From NCBI RefSeq assembly GCF_030161555.1, contig NZ_BSUK01000001.1, positions 3,844,001 to 3,908,000 on the forward strand: a stretch of DNA of 64,000 nucleotides. Reading direction: 5' to 3'. Shown piece by piece: positions 58,798-64,000 of this stretch. The translations under genes and the position numbers were made by a program. The stretch's first letter is position 1, and each line of letters opens with the position of its first letter. The notes under the pieces were generated by a model that saw only the letters and a program-made list of their open reading frames with translations, had not been told where the DNA came from and ran no database searches. Origin of the DNA: Luteimicrobium album (GTDB lineage: Bacteria; Actinomycetota; Actinomycetes; Actinomycetales; Cellulomonadaceae).

Positions 58798-59439
58798 ATG
58801 AGCGAGCAGCCGGACCACTACTTCACGGCCCGGCCGGCGTCATCGGACGAGCGACGGACGCTGACGGTGCGCCTCGCGGGCCGGGGCGTCGACGTCGAGA
58901 CCGCGGGTGGCGTGTTCTCGCCGAGCCGGGTGGACCTCGGCACGCAGGTGCTGCTGCGCACGGTCCCCGACCTGCCCGGGGACGCGGCGCACGTCCTGGA
59001 CCTGGGCTGCGGCTGGGGCCCGGTGGCGCTGACGATGGCGCTCGAGGCACGCGACCGCGCGCTGCCGGGGACCCGGATCTGGGCCGTCGACGTCAACGAG
59101 CGCTCGCTCGACCTGGTGCGGCGCAACGCCGCCCGGCTGGGTCTCGACCAGGTCGAGGCACGCCTGCCCGACGACGTCCCGGACGACGTGCGGTTCGACG
59201 CGATCTGGTCGAACCCGCCGATCCGGGTGGGCAAGGAGGCCCTGCACGGGCTGCTGACGCGGTGGCTGCCGCGGCTGCGCCCCGGCGGCGACGCCTGGCT
59301 CGTCGTGCAGCGCAACCTCGGCGCCGACTCGCTGCAGGGCTGGCTCGCGGACTGGCTGGCCGAGCACCAGGCGGGCGCGACGATCGAGCGCGCGGCCTCC
59401 GCCAAGGGGTTCAGGGTGCTGCGGGTGCACCAGCCGTGA
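58798..59439 (+). CDS. RsmC/RlmG-type class I SAM methyltransferase
   Basis: A 213-residue methyltransferase of the small (MTS) type. The SAM loop is VLDLGCGWGPVALTMALEA, acidic loop IWAVDVNERSLDLVRRNAA, and the N-methyl guanine signature FDAIWSNPPIRVGKEALHG. DHYFTARPASSDERRTL at the start is typical. It most likely makes m2G in 16S rRNA; the exact site is not given by sequence, and the N-terminal domain of E. coli RsmC is absent. Confidence 0.9.
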   Translation: MSEQPDHYFTARPASSDERRTLTVRLAGRGVDVETAGGVFSPSRVDLGTQVLLRTVPDLPGDAAHVLDLGCGWGPVALTMALEARDRALPGTRIWAVDVNERSLDLVRRNAARLGLDQVEARLPDDVPDDVRFDAIWSNPPIRVGKEALHGLLTRWLPRLRPGGDAWLVVQRNLGADSLQGWLADWLAEHQAGATIERAASAKGFRVLRVHQP

Positions 59440-59487
59440 CGTCCGCCGCGACGGGCTCCACGAGCGCGGGGACGTCGGGTCCGCCCG

Positions 59488-60408
59488 TCAGGGGAACCGG
59501 CCCGCGTAGGCCAGCACGGCCGGACCGGTGAGCTCGACGCGACCGCCGGGCAGCGCGCGCACGCGCAGCGTCCCGCCGGGCACGTCGACGAACCACGTGT
59601 CGGGGGCGCCCGGGCCGGCCCACGCCCGCACCGCGAGCGCGGCCGCGCATGTTCCGGTCCCGCACGACTCGGTCTCCCCCACACCGCGCTCGAACACGCG
59701 CATCCGCACGCGGCCGACACGACCGTCGCTGGTGTCCTCCTCGCCGAGCGGCACCACGAGCTCGACGTTCGTGCCGTGCGGCGGGACCGGCTGCACCTGC
59801 GGGGCGACCGTGAGGTCGAGCGCGTCCAGCTCGGCCGCGTCCGCGAGCGCCACGACCGTGTGCGGGTTGCCGAGGTCGACGCTCAGCGCCGGGCGGGCGG
59901 CCCTCCAGCCGTACACGGCGACCTGCGCGTCGGCGCCGCGCGCCACCGCGTCGTCGCCGCCCGGGAAGGTCCAGGGACCCATGTCGACGGCGTACCACCC
60001 GTTCGGCTCGCGAACGACGCGTTTGACGCCCGCACGGGTGCCGACGGCGAGCGTGGAGCCGTCCGCGAGGTCGGCCAGGTCGAGAAGCTCGGCGAACGCC
60101 GCGAAGACCCGGACGCCGTTGCCGCACATCTCGGCGACGGAGCCGTCGGCGTTGCGGTAGTCCATGAACCAGACCGCCGCGGGGTCCTCCGCCAGGACGG
60201 CCTCGCCCTCGGGCAGGCTCGACGACGGCGCGAGCCGGATGACGCCGTCGGCGCCGACCCCGGAGCGGCGGTCGGCGAGCCGCCGGACCAGGTCCGGCGT
60301 GAGGTCGAGACGCCCGTCGGGGTCGGCGACGAGGACGAAGTCGTTGCGTGTGCCGTGGCCCTTGACGAAGCCGAGCTCGTCGGGCGTGGCGTCCGCGGGT
60401 CCGGTCAT
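59488..60408 (-). CDS. dapF: diaminopimelate epimerase
   Basis: PLP-independent epimerase converting LL-DAP to meso-DAP (306 residues). The two active-site Cys residues are in VAEMCGNGVRVFA and ETESCGTGTCAAALA; FVKGHGTRNDFVLV at the start and NPHTVVAL in the middle. Since MurE here seems not to use DAP, the product would serve lysine synthesis. ATG 60406-60408 overlaps the restored miaA stop (ATGA). Confidence 0.95.
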   Translation of the reverse strand: MTGPADATPDELGFVKGHGTRNDFVLVADPDGRLDLTPDLVRRLADRRSGVGADGVIRLAPSSSLPEGEAVLAEDPAAVWFMDYRNADGSVAEMCGNGVRVFAAFAELLDLADLADGSTLAVGTRAGVKRVVREPNGWYAVDMGPWTFPGGDDAVARGADAQVAVYGWRAARPALSVDLGNPHTVVALADAAELDALDLTVAPQVQPVPPHGTNVELVVPLGEEDTSDGRVGRVRMRVFERGVGETESCGTGTCAAALAVRAWAGPGAPDTWFVDVPGGTLRVRALPGGRVELTGPAVLAYAGRFP

Positions 60409-61369
60409 GACCCCAGACTACGGCGCACGGGGCCGTCCCCGGAGCCGGGACCTCGCCGGCGTCGGCCGCGTCGACGACGGCGAGCGCGCGCTCGACGAGG
60501 TCGGGGGCCTGGGCGTCGAGCCAGTGCACGCGCGGGTCGCGACCGAACCAGCCCATCTGCTTGCGTGCGAGGCGTCGCGTGTTCGCGGTCACGGCCTCGC
60601 GCGCCGTGGTGTCGTCGGTCTCGCCGCGCAGCAACGGGACGACCTCCGCGTACCCGACCGCGCGCGCGGCGGTCCGGCCGAGGCGGGGCGCGAGGCCGCG
60701 CACCTCGTCGACCAGGCCCTCGTCCCACATCCGTGCGACCCGGCCGGCCACGCGCGCGTCGAGCGTCGCGCGGTCGCAGTCGAGCCCGACCTGCACGGTC
60801 GGCCGCACGTACTCCTGGCGGGGCAGGTTCGCGGTGTACGGCTGCCCGGTGATCGCGATCACCTCGAGCGCGCGCACGAGCCTGCGGACGTTGCGCGGGC
60901 CGATGGACTCCGCGGCCGCGGGGTCCGCCCCCACGAGCTCGTCGTGCAGTGCGCGGGCGCCCTCGCGCTCGGCCCGCTCCTCGAGCGCCGCACGGACCTC
61001 CGGGTCGGTGCCCGGGAAGTCCATCGCGTCGAGCAGCGCGCGCACGTAGAGCCCCGACCCGCCGACGACGACGGCGCGCGCCTCGCGCCCCGCGATCGCC
61101 GCGAGGTCGGCCCGTGCCGCCTCCTGGTAGCGGGCGACCGAGGCGTCGTCCTCGGGGTCGATCACGTCGAGCTGGTGGTGCGCGATCCCGCGTCGTTCGG
61201 CCACCGGGACCTTCGCGGTGCCGATGTCCATGCCGCGGTAGAGCTGGTAGGCGTCGGCGTTCACGATCTCCGCGCCGCCGGGCGCCCGCTCCCCCAGCCG
61301 CTGTGCGAGGTCGAGGGCGAGGTCGGACTTGCCGGTCGCCGTCGGGCCGACGACGGCGACGATCAGCAC
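60405..61369 (-). CDS. miaA: tRNA dimethylallyltransferase MiaA (one frame break at the end)
   Basis: Adds dimethylallyl to A37 of tRNAs reading UNN codons (321 residues). P loop VVGPTATGKSDLALDLAQ, VNADAYQLYRGMDIGTAKV, VGGSGLYVRALLD, PRNVRRLVRALEV and the C-terminal TRRLARKQMGWFGRDPRVHW. The frame has no stop near the expected end; one base added at CCCC 60437-60440 gives GDGPVRRSLGS and a TGA at 60405-60407 overlapping the dapF ATG. GTG 61367-61369 overlaps the upstream gene by 7 nt. MiaB at 63148 thiomethylates the same base. Confidence 0.93.
60415..60420 (-). promoter_or_regulatory. possible internal -10 box (TAGTCT) for dapF
   Basis: TAGTCT on the minus strand, 6 nt before the dapF ATG, inside the last codons of miaA. 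It may allow separate leaderless expression of dapF. Confidence 0.35.
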
Positions 61370-61833
61370 GAGCGCTCCACCAGGACGGTCGAGTGCTCCC
61401 GCCCGACGCGCGTGCCCCGCACGACCGGGACGTCGTGGACCTCGACGGGCCCGGCCCAGCCGGCCGCACCCAGCGCGAGGAGCGCCACGGTCGCCGCCAC
61501 GCCCGCGCGCGGCGGCCGGACGGCGTCGTCGTTGCCGGTGAAGCGCCACGCCACCCGGGCGGCGTCGACGCCCTGCGCCCCGAGGTCGGGGACGGCCCGG
61601 CACGACGGGGAAGCGGTCCCGTCCGGTACGCCGTCGACCACGACCCGCACCCGGGCGGCGCCGCGCAGCGCGTCCCGCAGGGAGGCGACGAGCGCGGCGG
61701 AGGCCGCGGCGTCGTGCGCGCGTCCGGAGACGCCCGGGACGAGGCTCGCGTCGCCGGGCACCTCGACGCCCGTCGCCGGCGGAGCCTCGGGGCCCGCGCC
61801 GGGCGGGCGGGCCGGGGCGTGCTCGGTCGTCAT
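61363..61833 (-). CDS. hypothetical protein upstream of miaA
   Basis: A 156-residue Ala/Val-rich protein without a clear motif. SLVPGVSGRAHDAAASAAL near residue 30 and VALLALGAAGWAGPVEVHDV near residue 115 faintly recall the class III extradiol dioxygenase subunit B-like proteins found at this place in other actinobacteria, but this one is shorter and I see no metal site. It overlaps miaA by 7 nt, so the two are co-expressed. ATG 61831-61833 follows TAGTCT by 6 nt. Confidence 0.7.
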   Translation of the reverse strand: MTTEHAPARPPGAGPEAPPATGVEVPGDASLVPGVSGRAHDAAASAALVASLRDALRGAARVRVVVDGVPDGTASPSCRAVPDLGAQGVDAARVAWRFTGNDDAVRPPRAGVAATVALLALGAAGWAGPVEVHDVPVVRGTRVGREHSTVLVERSC

Positions 61834-61839
61834 GGCGCG

Positions 61840-61845
61840 AGACTA
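61840..61845 (-). promoter_or_regulatory. -10 box (TAGTCT) for the leaderless miaA-dapF operon
   Basis: TAGTCT on the minus strand, 6 nt before the ATG at 61833. No Shine-Dalgarno sequence. It lies in the 78-nt divergent gap to the first YbjN gene. Confidence 0.5.
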
Positions 61846-61899
61846 CGACACGGCTCGCGCCGGACCTCCCGCCGAGCGCGGGGTGAGGGTGCCGACAGG

Positions 61900-61905
61900 T
61901 ACGGT
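61900..61905 (+). promoter_or_regulatory. -10 box (TACGGT) for leaderless YbjN mRNA
   Basis: TACGGT, then 6 nt, then GTG 61912. It supports this GTG as the start. Confidence 0.48.
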
Positions 61906-61911
61906 GGATCC

Positions 61912-62586
61912 GTGGGGCACTTCGAGTGGCGGCGACCGTTCGGTCGCAGGGACGGCGGTCCCGGCTCGTCCGACGGCCGGGCTCGCCCGGGCTCGCGCCG
62001 GCTGCGGCGCACACGGCTCGACGACGAGACGGCCGCGCGCCTCGGGCTCGACGCCGTCGACGCGAGCGCCTCGCAGAGGACGGCCGACAGCGCTCGGTCA
62101 GACGCCGCTCCCGCGCTCGAGCACGAGCCCGCCCAGGTGGCCGTGGTGGACCTCGCCCCGGCGCCCGTGGACCGGGCGCGCGTCGTCGACTGGCTCCTCG
62201 CGAACGGCTTCTCGTACTTCGTGGACTCGGAGGGCGACGTCGGCGGGCTCTGGCAGGGCCGGCTGTTCTACTTCCTCCTCTTCGGCGAGCACGACGAGAT
62301 CGTGCAGGTGCGCGGTCAGTGGAACCGCGACATCACCATCGAGCGGCTCGAGGAGGTCCTCGAGCTCTGCAACGAGTGGAACGCGGAGCGGATCTGGCCC
62401 AAGGCGTACACGCGCGTGCGCGACAACGGCCTCGTCCAGGTCTACACGGAGGTCACCGTCGACCTCGAGTTCGGCGCCAACGACGACCAGCTCGGCGACG
62501 TCCTGCAGTGCGGGCTCTCGACGGCCTCGGTGTTCTTCGACTCGCTCGACGACGCCTACCCCGACCCGCTGCGGAGCGCACCGTGA
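61912..62586 (+). CDS. YbjN-domain protein 1
   Basis: A 224-residue protein. The first 80 residues are basic and disordered-looking (FEWRRPFGRRDGGPG). The YbjN domain follows: RARVVDWLLANGFSYFVDSE, LFYFLLFGEHDEIVQVRGQW, LEEVLELCNEWNAERIWPKA, DLEFGANDDQLGDVLQCGLS. YbjN folds like type III secretion chaperones, and the actinobacterial function is unknown. Its stop overlaps the GTG of the next YbjN gene, so the two are likely partners. Confidence 0.88.
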   Translation: MGHFEWRRPFGRRDGGPGSSDGRARPGSRRLRRTRLDDETAARLGLDAVDASASQRTADSARSDAAPALEHEPAQVAVVDLAPAPVDRARVVDWLLANGFSYFVDSEGDVGGLWQGRLFYFLLFGEHDEIVQVRGQWNRDITIERLEEVLELCNEWNAERIWPKAYTRVRDNGLVQVYTEVTVDLEFGANDDQLGDVLQCGLSTASVFFDSLDDAYPDPLRSAP

Positions 62587-63113
62587 GCGGCCCCAACCAG
62601 ACCGGGTGGCTGGCCCGGCTGTTCGGCAACCGGCCCAAGGCGCCCGACGTCCCGCGGGTGCGGAGCGACGCCGAGATCCCGGCGGCCGCGACCATGGACC
62701 GCGTCGGGACGTTCCTCACGCGACGGGGCTACCGGTTCCGGGTCGACGAGGACGGCGACATCACGGGCACCTGGGAGGGGCACCGGTTCTGGTTCATGCT
62801 GCTCGGCCCCGAGCAGCACGTGCTGCAGGTCCGCGGCCGCTGGGACCGCACCGTCCCGCCCGAGGCGCGGCTCGCGCTCCTGCAGGCCATGAACGACTGG
62901 AACCGGGAACGGATCTGGCCGAAGGTCTACACGCGCGAGGAGGGCGACCGGCTCGCCGTCTACGCCGAGGTGTCGGTCGACCTCGAGCACGGCGCGACCG
63001 ACGCGCAGCTCGGCCAGGTGATCTCGTGCGGGCTCGGCACCGGCGTGCAGGTCTTCTCGTCGCTGGGCACGCTCCTGCCCCCGCCCGACGACGAACCCGA
63101 GCCCGAGGCGTAG
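62583..63113 (+). CDS. YbjN-domain protein 2
   Basis: A 176-residue paralogue of the preceding protein with a short N-terminus: TMDRVGTFLTRRGYRFRVDE, RFWFMLLGPEQHVLQVRGRW, LLQAMNDWNRERIWPKVYTR and DLEHGATDAQLGQVISCGLG. The shared NxWNxERIWPKxYTR block shows a tandem duplication. GTG 62583 overlaps the previous stop (GTGA). Convergent with miaB, 34 nt apart. Confidence 0.9.
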   Translation: MSGPNQTGWLARLFGNRPKAPDVPRVRSDAEIPAAATMDRVGTFLTRRGYRFRVDEDGDITGTWEGHRFWFMLLGPEQHVLQVRGRWDRTVPPEARLALLQAMNDWNRERIWPKVYTREEGDRLAVYAEVSVDLEHGATDAQLGQVISCGLGTGVQVFSSLGTLLPPPDDEPEPEA

Positions 63114-63147
63114 GCCTCACGGTCCGTCCGGGCGGACGCGCCCGCCG

Positions 63148-64000
63148 TCAGCGGGCGGTCAAGGACGGCATGCCGAGTAGCACGGGTCCGGGGGCCGTGC
63201 CCGTCCCGCACGCGTCCCCACCGTGGGCGTGCTCGTCGCTCCCGAGACCCACGCGTGCGCGCTCACGCTCGACCCAGGCGTCGCCCGACCGGGTCCGGCG
63301 CACCTCGAACGGGCCGCCGTCGAGCGCGGCGTCCGCGATCAGGTGGTGCGGGGCGCCGTGCGTGACCCGGACCGTCAGCAGGTCGCCCGGCCGGGGCAGC
63401 GGCGTGGCGTCGGCGAGCCGCGGGTCGTCCGCGTCGGTGCCCGTGCGGGCGAGGTCCGCGAGCGCCGGCGGGAGCGCGACGTGAACGAGCCGGTTGTCGG
63501 CCGCCCGGCCGCTGAGCCGGTGCGTCTCGCCGTCCTTGCGTCCGGTGCCCTCCATGACGAGCACCTCGACGGTGCGGCCGACCTGACGCTCGGCCTCCTC
63601 GGCGCTGATCCGCTCCTGCAGGGCGAGCAGCCGGTCGAAGCGCTCCTGGATCACGTCCTTCGGCAGCTCCGGAGGTCGGCCGCCGGGGTCCCCGGGCGGC
63701 GCGAGTACTGGAAGGCGAAGGCCGAGCTGAACCGGCTGGCCTCCACGACGCGCAGCGTCTCGGCGAAGTCCTCCTCGGTCTCGCCCGGGAACCCGACGAT
63801 GATGTCGGTCGTGATCGCGGCGTCCGGCAGCGCGGCACGGACCTTCTCGATGATCCCGAGGAAGCGCTCCGAGCGGTACGAGCGGCGCATCGCCCGCAGG
63901 ATCCGGTCGGACCCCGACTGCAGCGGCATGTGGAGCTGCGGCATGACGTTGGGCGTCTCGGCCATGGCCGCGATGACGTCGTCGGTGAACGCGGCCGGGT
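63148..64000 (-). CDS. miaB: tRNA-2-methylthio-N6-dimethylallyladenosine synthase MiaB (5' part outside window; one frame break)
   Basis: C-terminal 280 or so residues of the radical-SAM methylthiotransferase that finishes ms2i6A37. Present are [59 protein letters not shown] and [17 protein letters not shown]; then the TRAM domain ([31 protein letters not shown]). The CxxxCxxC cluster lies upstream of the window. The frame breaks near 63671-63675, where AADL should continue [15 protein letters not shown]. The C-terminal 60 residues after the TRAM domain are variable. Confidence 0.93.
   Translation of the reverse strand, partial: PGRVHRRRHRGHGRDAQRHAAAPHAAAVGVRPDPAGDAPLVPLGALPRDHREGPCRAAGRRDHDRHHRRVPGRDRGGLRRDAARRGGQPVQLGLRLPVLAPPGDPGGRPPELPKDVIQERFDRLLALQERISAEEAERQVGRTVEVLVMEGTGRKDGETHRLSGRAADNRLVHVALPPALADLARTGTDADDPRLADATPLPRPGDLLTVRVTHGAPHHLIADAALDGGPFEVRRTRSGDAWVERERARVGLGSDEHAHGGDACGTGTAPGPVLLGMPSLTAR

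Noticed and set aside
60949..62586. A 545-codon plus-strand ORF starting inside miaA
   Set aside because: Only the part from GTG 61912 is YbjN; the upstream part is antisense to miaA and the hypothetical gene.

Overview
The window is about 74% G+C and reads as chromosomal core DNA of a high-GC actinobacterium, most likely Micrococcales and Cellulomonadaceae-like. This rests on gene order (mraZ to divIVA division and cell-wall cluster, hisC-hisB-x-hisH-hisA, lexA opposite a LysM gene, miaB-YbjN-YbjN / x-miaA-dapF), on actinobacterial families (DUF3040, DUF5302, SAV_6107 HEPN, PAC2, F420-type PPOX) and on a MurE whose amino-acid selection motif is not the meso-DAP type. No rRNA, tRNA, CRISPR array, prophage or insertion sequence was seen.

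Layout. 1-3848 (minus): histidine genes hisC-hisB-hypothetical-hisH-hisA, mostly with 4-nt overlaps. 4071-7942: a RecQ-phosphoribosyltransferase fusion, an AraC-type regulator, a VOC protein and a Rieske lipoprotein, which separate hisC from hisD (7939-9291). 9380-11481: S4 protein, F420-type PPOX protein and a secreted GH18 chitinase, ending at a strong terminator. 11557-15089: dnaE (minus). 15221-17466: HEAT-like protein, GNAT, rluD. 17469-37920 (minus): lspA, TraR/DksA, divIVA, yggT, sepF, pgeF, ftsZ, ftsQ, murC, murG, ftsW, murD, mraY, murF, murE, ftsI, ftsL, rsmH and mraZ; transcription runs from mraZ towards lspA and rluD. 38288-42949 (plus): MoxR ATPase, DUF58 protein, transglutaminase. 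42876-45059 (minus): DUF3040, dinB, SAV_6107 HEPN. 45126-49963: aminopropyltransferase-like protein, cold-shock protein, PAC2, HelD/HelR-like ATPase. 50060-55000: serA, DUF5302, nrdR, LysM protein, lexA, ldh. 55000-64000: dinG, hflX, methyltransferase, dapF, miaA, a hypothetical, two YbjN proteins and miaB, which runs off the edge.

How they work together. The dcw cluster makes lipid II precursors (Mur ligases, MraY, MurG) and the divisome (FtsL, FtsI, FtsW, FtsQ, FtsZ, SepF), with DivIVA for polar growth. MraZ has a four-repeat operator on its own promoter, and similar GTGGAG pairs lie in front of the divergent MoxR operon. LexA has sites at its own promoter, at the LysM gene and at the HEPN-dinB operon, which outlines an SOS regulon.

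Data quality. I count 21 places where a reading frame is broken by exactly one missing base, nearly all at a C or G run and many in essential genes (dnaE, murC, murE, ftsI, ftsW, lexA). All go in the same direction, so I read them as sequencing or assembly deletions, not pseudogenes. Affected genes are given as single features with the break noted. Many genes also start 6-8 nt after a TANNNT hexamer with no Shine-Dalgarno sequence, which suggests leaderless transcripts.
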